DNA of 7,627 bases, from the NCBI GenBank assembly GCA_946480635.1, contig CAMLKV010000096.1, forward strand, positions 1-7,627, read 5' to 3'. Source of the stretch: an uncultured Flavobacterium sp. Its GTDB lineage: Bacteria; Bacteroidota; Bacteroidia; Flavobacteriales; Flavobacteriaceae. Under the pieces are notes generated by a model, which was not told where the DNA came from, ran no database searches, and was given only the letters and a program-made list of their open reading frames with translations. Positions 1-7,197 of this stretch are shown here, piece after piece (position 1 is the first letter of the stretch; each line of letters begins with the position of its first letter). The translations under genes were made by a program, and so were the position numbers.

Positions 1-2466
1 TTTTTTATCAATTTGACCCTCGTCAGATAAATGCACATAAGTCGATTGTACATTTGCCCAAACCGAACCATCACCGTTCAATTTCCATTGTAAAGGAGCT
101 TCGAAAGTATGCGGGAAATTTAAATTAGGTTGTTGCTTAAATGGAACATGCAATGCAGTCATTGTAGCTTGAAATGGTCTTGCCTTAGGAAAACTCACAT
201 CTCCACTCAATTCAGTTCTTGCCATTAAGCCTTTAACAATCATTTTAATTCCATCTACATTAGCAAAATTAACTTCAATTCCTTTATTCTCAAGGTTGGT
301 CATTTTCTGATTTTTCATGATAATTTGACCATTCAATCTTTCTTTATAAGACATCGAAACTGTTCCTTCTGCAGAAGAATCAAAAACATATTGCTGATTA
401 GAACTTGAGGAACCTGTTTGCCAAATAAAGAAATTTGAATACCATTTTGACGTTACCTGAGCGGTCGATTTCCCCAAATCCTGATCGATTTTAAACAATT
501 TTGTAGTAGCATCTTCAGTTCCTTTTAAGTCAGCTTTGAAAGAAATGGATTTAAATTGCAAATGGAATTCGCCTTCACAATTTTTATCGGTATACAGTTT
601 TACTTTATCCGAAGAAAAGGCAAATGCTTTGTTGGCCGGCATGTCAATACTTCCACTCACCACTGCCCAAGCATAGGTTTTCGTTTTAGGAAAATACGTA
701 ATAGGGCGGATTTTTAAATCTTTGAACCATACTGTCGCTTCTGGTCCTCCTTCCCAAAGTATTATTTTACCTTGTCCTGCGAAAGAATCCTGGTTTTTGT
801 CATTCACTTTAGTGATTTGAATTACATAGTCATTAATGGCTAATGCTTTTAGATTTACTAATTCGGAAGTATCTTCTACAAATTCTACATAATCAGGTAA
901 ACTACTATCAATCGTTTTTCCATTGGCAACTCCTACAACTCTCCAAGCCATCATGTTTTTTGATTGATCCACCTGAGTTTTTAAGCTAAATTCAGTCTTC
1001 GTAAATGGTCCAATCGCTCCATTAAAATCGGTATCAGAAAACAACTTTTCGCTTACATCATTTTTGTTTTTGATGTATTTCCATTGAATAAAGTATTCTT
1101 TAACTGTTTTTTTCTTTGAAGCTGTCCAAGAATAAGTTAAGTTTTCTCCTCCTGAAATTTGTTTTCCACTAGTTGGACTTATTAATTTTATTCTGTCGCT
1201 AAGTGGTGCATCTACAACTTCATAAATAGAAATAGCACTTTTGTCAATAATTTTATCCTGACTGTCCATACCAACAATTCTCCAAGCAATTTTTCCATTG
1301 CCAGTTGTAAACGAAGGAGGTAATGTTTGTGTAAGACTCAGACCTACGTCTTTACTAGCATAAAAGCTATTTGGTAGATCAAATAAATTTTCAGGCAAAC
1401 TATTCCAGTTAGTAATTTTCTGATCTTGTGTAAATCTATCCGTAAACTGCAACTGGTATTTTTTTACAGGTTTACTTGAAGCTTTCCAAGAAAATTCTAA
1501 ACCATAACCATTATTTATTTTTTCTCCCTGAGTAGGTTTTAAAAGTGTTATACCATTTGACACAGGACTCTCTGTTGGGGGTACATAAGGTTGTACATCT
1601 TTGTATTCAAAACTACACACTTCACTGTTTCCTTTATTTTGAGTATTTAATAGAGTTCCTCCTCTTGCTCCTGCAGGCAGTAAAGTCACACGCCACGCAT
1701 ATTTTTTACCCTTTTTTAACTGAGGTTGAGCCGGGCCATACACATACGTATAAGAGCTTGTAGTTGTTTCAAAGAAAGCTGGAGTGGTAGCGCTATTCAT
1801 CGCCTCATTTGGATTACGAGTAGCAGGAATTAGCTCAACAATCTTCAGTTTGTATAGACTTCCCACTGGTGCTCCTGCTGATGGTAACCATGAAAAAATA
1901 ACCGTTTGAGTTGTTCCTGTCATGGTAATAGGCTCATTACATTGTGGACTAATTAATTGTGGAGGTGTAATCTGTTCAATATTAAATGAATTACTACATC
2001 CTAAAGGTTCAGGGCTACTCAAAGGAGCTCCAGTGTTATAATCAAGAACCTGTACACACAGTGTGTAATTTCCTTCGGGAATTCCAGAACCTCTGAATAA
2101 ATCGTTTTTGTTAATTCCGCTTACTGTTACCGAATTAAATTCTAGATAATTTCTCAAATCTAAACCAGTAAGGATTTTTGATTGATAAGCTGTAAGTTGT
2201 AATGGTGTTGAAGGTCTGTAACTATCAGAAGTAGCTACGGTAATCCCATTATCTCCAGTAATTGTCGCTTTCAATTTCACACTCGCATTTGTGTATGACA
2301 TAAGTGTAAGCAACACCTTATTTGAGCTATTAACATAGTCTGGCAAATAGGTAGAATAAGGAGGCAAAACCTGTACTGTAACATTTACAGTTGGTGTTGC
2401 TTGAGACCATACAAACTGTGTTAAAAGCAACAAAACGAAGTTTAAAAATTTGAAATTAGTTTTCAT
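1..2466 (-). CDS. Large secreted TANFOR-like / Ig-FN3 repeat surface protein, C-terminus beyond window
   Basis: The frame is open without a stop from the ATG at 2466 to the window edge (822 codons), so the gene is partial at its 3' end. An in-frame stop (2473-2475) just upstream fixes the start. Residues 1-22 form a type I signal peptide (hydrophobic 8-19, ending VWSQ; no lipobox cysteine). Residues about 26-165 resemble the TANFOR domain of Bacteroidota surface proteins: 'VQVLPPYSTYLPDY' (31-44), then 'PEGNYTLCVQVLDY' and a second cysteine in 'GCSN' (C137 and C157, possibly a disulfide). Three Ig/FN3-like modules follow at about 168-300, 303-418 and 422-530. Residues 531-822 are beta-rich with no recognised domain. 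The start lies 11 bases after the stop of the upstream barrel gene, so they are probably one operon. Function is unknown; an exported surface or periplasmic structural or adhesive role is inferred. A type IX secretion C-terminal signal, if any, would lie outside the window. Confidence 0.88.
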   Translation of the reverse strand, partial: MKTNFKFLNFVLLLLTQFVWSQATPTVNVTVQVLPPYSTYLPDYVNSSNKVLLTLMSYTNASVKLKATITGDNGITVATSDSYRPSTPLQLTAYQSKILTGLDLRNYLEFNSVTVSGINKNDLFRGSGIPEGNYTLCVQVLDYNTGAPLSSPEPLGCSNSFNIEQITPPQLISPQCNEPITMTGTTQTVIFSWLPSAGAPVGSLYKLKIVELIPATRNPNEAMNSATTPAFFETTTSSYTYVYGPAQPQLKKGKKYAWRVTLLPAGARGGTLLNTQNKGNSEVCSFEYKDVQPYVPPTESPVSNGITLLKPTQGEKINNGYGLEFSWKASSKPVKKYQLQFTDRFTQDQKITNWNSLPENLFDLPNSFYASKDVGLSLTQTLPPSFTTGNGKIAWRIVGMDSQDKIIDKSAISIYEVVDAPLSDRIKLISPTSGKQISGGENLTYSWTASKKKTVKEYFIQWKYIKNKNDVSEKLFSDTDFNGAIGPFTKTEFSLKTQVDQSKNMMAWRVVGVANGKTIDSSLPDYVEFVEDTSELVNLKALAINDYVIQITKVNDKNQDSFAGQGKIILWEGGPEATVWFKDLKIRPITYFPKTKTYAWAVVSGSIDMPANKAFAFSSDKVKLYTDKNCEGEFHLQFKSISFKADLKGTEDATTKLFKIDQDLGKSTAQVTSKWYSNFFIWQTGSSSSNQQYVFDSSAEGTVSMSYKERLNGQIIMKNQKMTNLENKGIEVNFANVDGIKMIVKGLMARTELSGDVSFPKARPFQATMTALHVPFKQQPNLNFPHTFEAPLQWKLNGDGSVWANVQSTYVHLSDEGQIDKK
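877..1965 (-). repeat. Three tandem Ig/fibronectin-like protein modules within the giant surface protein
   Basis: Three consecutive coding modules of roughly 110-130 residues share one pattern. Each has an opening 'L(I/K)(S/P)P' strand, then an '(F/Y)SW' tryptophan, then an 'AWR(V/I)' tryptophan 61-68 residues later. The pairs are W193/W258, W327/W395 and W447/W508. The second and third modules are closest: 'ITLLKPTQGEKI' against 'IKLISPTSGKQI', 'FSWKAS' against 'YSWTAS', and 'AWRIVG' against 'AWRVVG'. The DNA has diverged, so these are old protein-level duplications. The fold is inferred from the tryptophan spacing and strand pattern. Confidence 0.65.
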
Positions 2467-2477
2467 AGTTTCTTAGT

Positions 2478-4160
2478 TTAAAATGTATAGGTATACCCTA
2501 AATCTATATTGTATTCCTTAAATGAAATTCCTATTGTATTTTTTGATGTATTATCAAGATAAGTGCCTCTCAAAGTCAATCCGTGATGCTGATTAAAATT
2601 GTAAGTATCTTGTAAAGTAATATTTAGTATATCGGCAAAATGCTCCCCATTTAACTTTTGCTGCGTTCCATTTGCAGACAGATTCAAATTCATTTTATTT
2701 TGAAAAAATGGTTTCGCTAAATTCAGCCCTACACCATTTAACCGATTGGTGTTTGCATCAGAATCGAAAATCGAAAGCAAGTAATTCACTCCCACCATAA
2801 ATCCAGATTTATTAAAAATGAAATTACTGTTGTAGTTTAAGTTGTCTACTTGATATTCTGTCAACTTAGCTGTATTTGGATTTTTGTCTGTCATCCATTG
2901 ACGGTTTGCCATTAGAGTATGAAAATGAGTTAATTTTTCCTTCACAAAAGTCAATCGAGGCATCAAAACCATATTTTGAGAAACGTACGATTGTTGCGTA
3001 GCCTGATTTGGAATCTTTAATCCTTTTCCTTGTTCGCCCGAATAATTAGCATAGATGGCATTAAAACCAAATTTTTGCGAAATAGACCAGTCCAGTCCTA
3101 TGTTCCCTATAAAACGTTTTGTAGTAAATGACTTTTTATTCATTAAGTTATCTCTCTGCTGACCCACACTACTTGAAATTTTCAATTTGTTTTTGAATAA
3201 ATAAACGGAAGGTTCTAAAGTGATATTCTCGACATCAGTCTGGAAATAATAGGCTCCCATACTTTGAAAATCAGGTTCTACACGACGATATTTTGCCTTA
3301 ATTTTATAAGTTTTCTCCTCATATCTTACTTCAGTCTGGTATGCATTATACCACTGTGTTGAAGTATTAACTTCCATTAAGGATTTGAATTTTTCTACAT
3401 CTGAATTCTCTTCTGCTGAAAAGCCAGTAGCATTAACATCTCTTGTATACAAACTTGACGCCACATCAAAGTCCCAAAATAAATGCTCAGTGAATTTCAT
3501 TTTTGAAGAAACTGCAGTCACTACATTCTCCCCTGCAAGAATTTCAGTTTGTGTAGGAACTTTATTTAATGAATTTTCATCATCTTGACCTTTTAAGAAT
3601 ATCAAATCAACATGACTTGTTCCTGTCCCATATCCTAATTTCATTGCATACCCCATTCTTTTATAAGCCGGAGTTATTGCTTCAGGTGAATTCAAATCTT
3701 CTTCTACTGCTCTGTTAAGCCTTCCATACAATGCTCCAAATCTGAATTTCCCGGGATTAAGTTCGACTCCTACTCCCATGGCGGTTTGTCCTGCCCATGA
3801 GAAAGGTGACCAAGTCAAATTGGTATAACCTAAATGTGCTTTTGCCCACTTATAGCTAGGACTTATGCAAAACTGGTTGAACGGCTGACGAAAAGAACGT
3901 TCTTGTTCACTCACTGTGAATGAAAATGGAATTTCGATTCCATACAATTTTAATATTGGATTTCCGGTCACATACCAAGAAAAGTCTTTCCTACGTGGAT
4001 CGATACCATTTACATTGTAGTAGGATCCGAAGACAGACAAAGTTCCTGTTAATTCAACTGGTTTTTGTTCTGCAATAGTTTCCAAATCTTGTGAAAACAA
4101 GTTTTGGCTAATTACGCAGGAAAAAAGAAAAATGACAATAATCCATTTGATCTCTTTCAT
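2478..4160 (-). CDS. Predicted outer-membrane beta-barrel protein, operon partner of the TANFOR-like protein
   Basis: This 560-residue protein has a signal peptide (residues 1-23, 'IIVIFLFSC' core, ending 'NLFSQ'). Almost the whole remainder consists of alternating aromatic/polar amphipathic strands, and it ends in '...DLGYTYTF'; a terminal phenylalanine is typical of barrels inserted by the BAM complex. No TonB plug, TonB box, SusD-like partner or OmpA domain is visible. The N-terminal part (about residues 37-150) looks most constrained: 'PFNQF' (93-97), 'ISPSYKW' (99-105), 'SPFSWAGQ' (118-125) and 'PGKFRFGALYGRL' (136-148). I chose the start at 4160 because it gives a standard signal peptide. 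An in-frame ATG at 4223 would add 21 residues in front of it. The TANFOR-like gene follows after 11 bases, so an export, anchoring or assembly role for that partner is possible, but this is inference. The exact family is not recognised; a porin is an alternative. Confidence 0.82.
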   Translation of the reverse strand: MKEIKWIIVIFLFSCVISQNLFSQDLETIAEQKPVELTGTLSVFGSYYNVNGIDPRRKDFSWYVTGNPILKLYGIEIPFSFTVSEQERSFRQPFNQFCISPSYKWAKAHLGYTNLTWSPFSWAGQTAMGVGVELNPGKFRFGALYGRLNRAVEEDLNSPEAITPAYKRMGYAMKLGYGTGTSHVDLIFLKGQDDENSLNKVPTQTEILAGENVVTAVSSKMKFTEHLFWDFDVASSLYTRDVNATGFSAEENSDVEKFKSLMEVNTSTQWYNAYQTEVRYEEKTYKIKAKYRRVEPDFQSMGAYYFQTDVENITLEPSVYLFKNKLKISSSVGQQRDNLMNKKSFTTKRFIGNIGLDWSISQKFGFNAIYANYSGEQGKGLKIPNQATQQSYVSQNMVLMPRLTFVKEKLTHFHTLMANRQWMTDKNPNTAKLTEYQVDNLNYNSNFIFNKSGFMVGVNYLLSIFDSDANTNRLNGVGLNLAKPFFQNKMNLNLSANGTQQKLNGEHFADILNITLQDTYNFNQHHGLTLRGTYLDNTSKNTIGISFKEYNIDLGYTYTF

Positions 4161-4228
4161 AGTTTTTGTTTGTTTTTGATTCAAAAAAATCGACAAAAAG
4201 CAAATAAATCCGACGAAATACATTTTTC

Positions 4229-4246
4229 ATAAACATCAGTGTTTAT
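4229..4246. promoter_or_regulatory. Perfect 7-bp inverted repeat in the divergent intergenic region
   Basis: ATAAACA and TGTTTAT flank a 4-base TCAG centre. The site is 69 bases upstream of the chosen barrel start and, if transcription starts further upstream, would be a small hairpin in the minus-strand 5' leader. It could instead be a binding site for a dimeric repressor. It is AT-rich and short, so chance is possible. Confidence 0.35.
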
Positions 4247-4257
4247 AGGACTTACGA

Positions 4258-4289
4258 ATTGTTTTTAACAAAATTTTAAGCCAAATTTG
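4258..4289 (+). promoter_or_regulatory. Candidate Bacteroidota-type promoter for the two-component operon
   Basis: ATTG at 4258-4261 and CAAATTTG at 4282-4289 are separated by 20 bases. This fits the Bacteroidota sigma factor pattern of a -33 TTTG, 19-21 bases, then a -7 TAnnTTTG; the -7 box has one mismatch at its first base. Transcription would start near 4295 and give a leader of about 105 bases containing both direct repeats at 4320-4354. Such matches occur by chance in AT-rich DNA. Confidence 0.4.
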
Positions 4290-4319
4290 CGGCAGGTTTT
4301 TTATCTAAAAAAACACCGA

Positions 4320-4354
4320 TATACAAACGACATTAAAAATAGACGAACGACATT
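4320..4354 (-). promoter_or_regulatory. Predicted LytTR operator: two 15-bp direct repeats with 20-base period
   Basis: Read on the minus strand, AATGTCGTTCGTCTA (4354-4340) and AATGTCGTTTGTATA (4334-4320) match at 13 of 15 positions, with starts 20 bases apart, about two helical turns. LytTR regulators such as AgrA, ComE and AlgR are known to bind pairs of ~9-bp direct repeats spaced this way. The core GTCGTTYGT matches 7 of 9 positions of the general LytTR consensus, and GTCGTTCGTC matches 8 of 10 bases of the AlgR box. The pair lies 46 bases upstream of a LytTR gene and upstream of the divergent barrel gene. Binding by the neighbouring regulator is inference. Confidence 0.6.
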
Positions 4355-4400
4355 TTTGCCGTGTTTCTATTTTTTATATATTTAAGCAAGAACTAAGTTT

Positions 4401-5105
4401 ATGAAGCATATTAACTGCATCATTGTTGACGACGACGAGATAGACCGTTTAATGACGATTTCTAACGTAAGGAAGTTTCCTCAATTCAATTTGATTGGGG
4501 CGTTTGATAATGCAGAAGACGCACTCGAAGTAATCAATAAAGAAAAAATTGATGTTTTATTCTTAGATATAGACATACCTGAAAGTAGCGGATTTGAAAT
4601 CAGAAAAAATGCATCGCAAATACCTGTTTGTGTTTTTATTACTGCACATCCTGAACATGCAGTTGAAAGTTTTGATTATGAAACATTAGATTTTATTATT
4701 AAACCACTCAAAAGCGATCGCTTTAAGAATACTGTGAGAAGAATTGAAGAATTTTTAGAAATTAGACAAAAAGCAGAATTATTTGAATCCAGTATAGGCG
4801 GAGATACTATATATATTAAAGAAGGTCATGAACAAACCAAAGTCAAGTTACATGAGATACTCTACCTCGAAGCCCTTAAAGATTACACTTTGGTAGTTAC
4901 TACCCAAAAAAAACATTGTGTACTTTCAAGTATTGGTACACTCTTAAAAGAGAATCACTTTCAATCTTTTGTAAGAATCCACAGGAGTTTTGCTGTTCAA
5001 AAGCAATATGTAAAAAAAATAGGTTCGCAGGAAATAGAACTAAACAATAGTGTTACAATTCCTGTAGGAAGGAGCTATAAAGACAATTTAAGCCTAATAG
5101 CATGA
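4401..5105 (+). CDS. LytTR-family two-component response regulator
   Basis: This 234-residue cytoplasmic DNA-binding regulator has the standard LytR/AlgR layout and length. The receiver domain spans about residues 1-115: acidic cluster D10-D12, phosphoacceptor D56 in 'VLFLDIDIP', switch T81 in 'VFITAHPEHAVESFDY', and K101-P102 in 'DFIIKPL'. All key residues are present, so it should be phosphorylatable. A helical linker (about 112-130) leads to a LytTR DNA-binding domain (about 135-232), shown by 'ILYLEALKDYTLVV', 'FVRIHRSFAV' and the 'VTIPVGRSY' C-terminal strand. The stop overlaps the kinase start as ATGA, indicating translational coupling and a cognate pair. The ATG is preceded only by AT-rich sequence with no ribosome binding motif, as is usual in Bacteroidota. 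Likely targets are the direct repeats just upstream, hence autoregulation and control of the divergent surface-protein genes (inference). Confidence 0.95.
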   Translation: MKHINCIIVDDDEIDRLMTISNVRKFPQFNLIGAFDNAEDALEVINKEKIDVLFLDIDIPESSGFEIRKNASQIPVCVFITAHPEHAVESFDYETLDFIIKPLKSDRFKNTVRRIEEFLEIRQKAELFESSIGGDTIYIKEGHEQTKVKLHEILYLEALKDYTLVVTTQKKHCVLSSIGTLLKENHFQSFVRIHRSFAVQKQYVKKIGSQEIELNNSVTIPVGRSYKDNLSLIA

Positions 5106-7150
5106 GAAAAATCATTGTGATTTTACTCCTAAAATCCTTTTTAAGCTTCGGACAAAACCGAAACAAAGAAATCATTCGTTTATTAGATCAATGTGAAACT
5201 ATTAAAAAAAACGAAAATTATCGAGAGCTAATTTCTTTAGCTAACAAAGGGATTTCTCTGTCAAAAAACGACTCATATCTACTCGCTAGATTCAATTTTT
5301 ATAAAGCATATGGTTATGAATATGACAATAACCAGTATGAAAAAGCCATACCTTACTTTGAAGCCTCTTGGAATTTTGCCAAAGAAAGGAAAAACCTAAA
5401 AGAAGAGACTTTAGCTATCATGCGGCTGAATTATTTGTATTATTCTACTAAGCAATTTCAAAAAAGAGAAAATCTCATCAAATACATAAAACAGATTCTA
5501 GACACCACCAAAAATGTTTACACACAAGGTATTTTGAATGGAAGTTTAGGAGAATATTACTTGGATAAATCGGAAATCGAACCTTTCATTGGATACAAAC
5601 TTAAGGCTATAGAATACCGTAAAAAATTCCCTAAAGACGATGCCAGCAATATTGTCAATATTGGTATTTCTTATTCACAAATTGGACAAGCATACATTAA
5701 GATGAAACAATTCGACAAAGGAATTGAGTATTCTAATTATGCTAAACCTTACATGAAAGATTCTCCAAATTCATTAGCTTTTCTATATAATGATTTTATA
5801 AAATGTTATACGGGAAAACAAAATCTGGACAGTATTACAAAATATTACAACAACATTTATAAGTTAGTTTCCAAAGAAGATTCGTTACATATTAGTGTAA
5901 GTTCGGCCAATCGTTATATGGCTGAATACTTTATTGGCAAAAATAATATCTCGAAAGCTTTAATTTTTGGAAAGAAGGCAATGCAATTTGCCGAAAAATC
6001 AAATGATGAAGAAATTTTGATGGAAGCGAGAGTTACAAAAGGAAAACTACTATTTAAACAAAAACAATTCGAAAAAGCCATTGAAATTTTAAAGCAAGCC
6101 TCAACCCATGCTTACGAATTTGACAAAAACTCATTTATAGTCATTAATCAATTACTATCCGAAAGTTATGCCCAAATTGGGGATTGGAAAAAGGCATTTG
6201 AATATCAAACTATTTACACCAAAGCCAATGAAGCTATGCTTAACGAATCGGCAAAACAAACTATAGCTGATGCCGAAGCTAAGTTTCAGAACAGAACGAA
6301 GCAGGAAAAAATAAATCTACTTTCTGCAGAAAATCAAGTAAAAAACCTTCAAATAGAAAACACTCGAAAAACACAAATCTATCTTGGATTAGGCTTTCTT
6401 CTTCTGCTCACCATTGCTATTTTATTATACCGTCAAAATATAAACCGAAAGAAAACAAACAAAAAATTACAGGCTTTAAATTCCGAATTAGATCAAGCCA
6501 ATAAAACTAAAATTCGTTTTTTTAGTATTATTAATCACGATTTAAGAAGCCCTGTTGCTAATCTGATTAGTTTTCTACACTTACAAGAAAATCATCCCGA
6601 GTTATTAGATGAAGAGAGTGAAAAAAGACTCAAACAAAAAACAACAGAAGGTGCAGAAAACCTTTTATCAGCAATGGAGGATTTGTTATTATGGAGTAAA
6701 AGTCAGATGGAAAACTTTGACCCTCAACCTAAAAGAACAACTGTTGATTCATTATTTTTTGACACGGCAAAACATTTTTCCAGCATTGACGATATTATTA
6801 TAGCCTACAACAATCCAGAAAAAATTGAACTTTATACTGATGAGAATTATCTAAAAACAATAATGCGAAACCTTACTGGCAATGCTATAAAAGCTTTGGA
6901 AAAAACCAAAAATCCCAAAATAGAGTGGAATGCTTATACAAAAGGCAATAAAATCATTCTTTCTATCTGTGACAATGGACCAGGCGGATCAAAAGAACAG
7001 TTTAAAGCCTTATATGATGAAACAGCAATTTCAGGAATTTCTTCAGGGTTAGGCTTACATCTTATTAGAGATTTAGCTAAAATTATTAAAGCTGAAATAT
7101 CTATTGATACTAATTCGAAATCAGGTACAACTATCAAAATATGTCTATAA
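5102..7150 (+). CDS. TPR-containing membrane sensor histidine kinase
   Basis: This 682-residue kinase is predicted to phosphorylate the regulator encoded just upstream, whose stop codon overlaps its start. Residues 1-17 are a signal peptide ('IIVILLLKSFLSFGQ'). Residues about 20-375 are helical tetratricopeptide repeats; the clearest are near 66-96, 186-218 and 304-337 ('KQFDKGIEY', 'KQFEKAIEI'). A coiled coil (about 378-424) precedes a single membrane segment (426-443, 'YLGLGFLLLLTIAILLY'), so the TPRs should be periplasmic. A second coiled coil leads to the phosphoacceptor H479 in 'INHDLRSP' (HisKA type). The ATPase domain has N590/N594 ('NLTGNAIKAL'), D624-G628 ('DNGPG') and 'SGLGLH' (648-653). 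An F box is not obvious and the ATP lid is short, but the main catalytic motifs are intact. The signal is unknown; a protein-protein cue in the periplasm is plausible. A hairpin terminator starts at the stop codon. Confidence 0.94.
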   Translation: MRKIIVILLLKSFLSFGQNRNKEIIRLLDQCETIKKNENYRELISLANKGISLSKNDSYLLARFNFYKAYGYEYDNNQYEKAIPYFEASWNFAKERKNLKEETLAIMRLNYLYYSTKQFQKRENLIKYIKQILDTTKNVYTQGILNGSLGEYYLDKSEIEPFIGYKLKAIEYRKKFPKDDASNIVNIGISYSQIGQAYIKMKQFDKGIEYSNYAKPYMKDSPNSLAFLYNDFIKCYTGKQNLDSITKYYNNIYKLVSKEDSLHISVSSANRYMAEYFIGKNNISKALIFGKKAMQFAEKSNDEEILMEARVTKGKLLFKQKQFEKAIEILKQASTHAYEFDKNSFIVINQLLSESYAQIGDWKKAFEYQTIYTKANEAMLNESAKQTIADAEAKFQNRTKQEKINLLSAENQVKNLQIENTRKTQIYLGLGFLLLLTIAILLYRQNINRKKTNKKLQALNSELDQANKTKIRFFSIINHDLRSPVANLISFLHLQENHPELLDEESEKRLKQKTTEGAENLLSAMEDLLLWSKSQMENFDPQPKRTTVDSLFFDTAKHFSSIDDIIIAYNNPEKIELYTDENYLKTIMRNLTGNAIKALEKTKNPKIEWNAYTKGNKIILSICDNGPGGSKEQFKALYDETAISGISSGLGLHLIRDLAKIIKAEISIDTNSKSGTTIKICL

Positions 7151-7178
7151 AAAAAGAGACCAAAAAGGTCTCTTTTTT
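7150..7178. terminator. Bidirectional intrinsic terminator between convergent genes
   Basis: A 12-bp perfect stem has arms AAAAAAGAGACC (7150-7161) and GGTCTCTTTTTT (7167-7178) around an AAAAA loop. Its six-base GC-containing core is followed by a T run on either strand. It begins at the last base of the kinase stop codon and lies 19 bases beyond the stop of the convergent barrel gene, so it can end transcription from both sides. Confidence 0.9.
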
Positions 7179-7197
7179 ATTAATGATGATTTATTTA

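Noticed and set aside
1545..1763. 72-codon open frame on the plus strand.
   Set aside because: It lies antisense inside the uninterrupted TANFOR-like coding frame and has no recognisable protein features.
3385..3588. 67-codon open frame on the plus strand.
   Set aside because: Antisense shadow of the barrel gene with no domain or signal.
4116..4118. Cysteine 15 of the barrel protein ('FLFSC') as a lipoprotein lipobox.
   Set aside because: Phenylalanine at the -2 position is unusual, the hydrophobic stretch continues after the cysteine, and the rest is a barrel with a normal signal peptidase I site.
4161..4223. N-terminal extension of the barrel protein to the in-frame ATG at 4223 (21 extra residues).
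   Set aside because: It would place a second hydrophobic segment in front of a complete, standard signal peptide that begins at the ATG at 4160. The shorter form is the better fit.
4351..4358. CATTTTTG as a second -7 box for the regulator gene.
   Set aside because: No TTG-like -33 element is found 19-21 bases upstream, and the box overlaps the direct repeats.
6609..6803. 64-codon open frame on the plus strand in another frame of the kinase gene.
   Set aside because: It overlaps the conserved kinase domain, and its lysine/glutamine-rich product looks like an off-frame translation.
6934..7137. 67-codon open frame on the minus strand.
   Set aside because: Antisense to the ATPase motifs of the kinase, with no supporting features.
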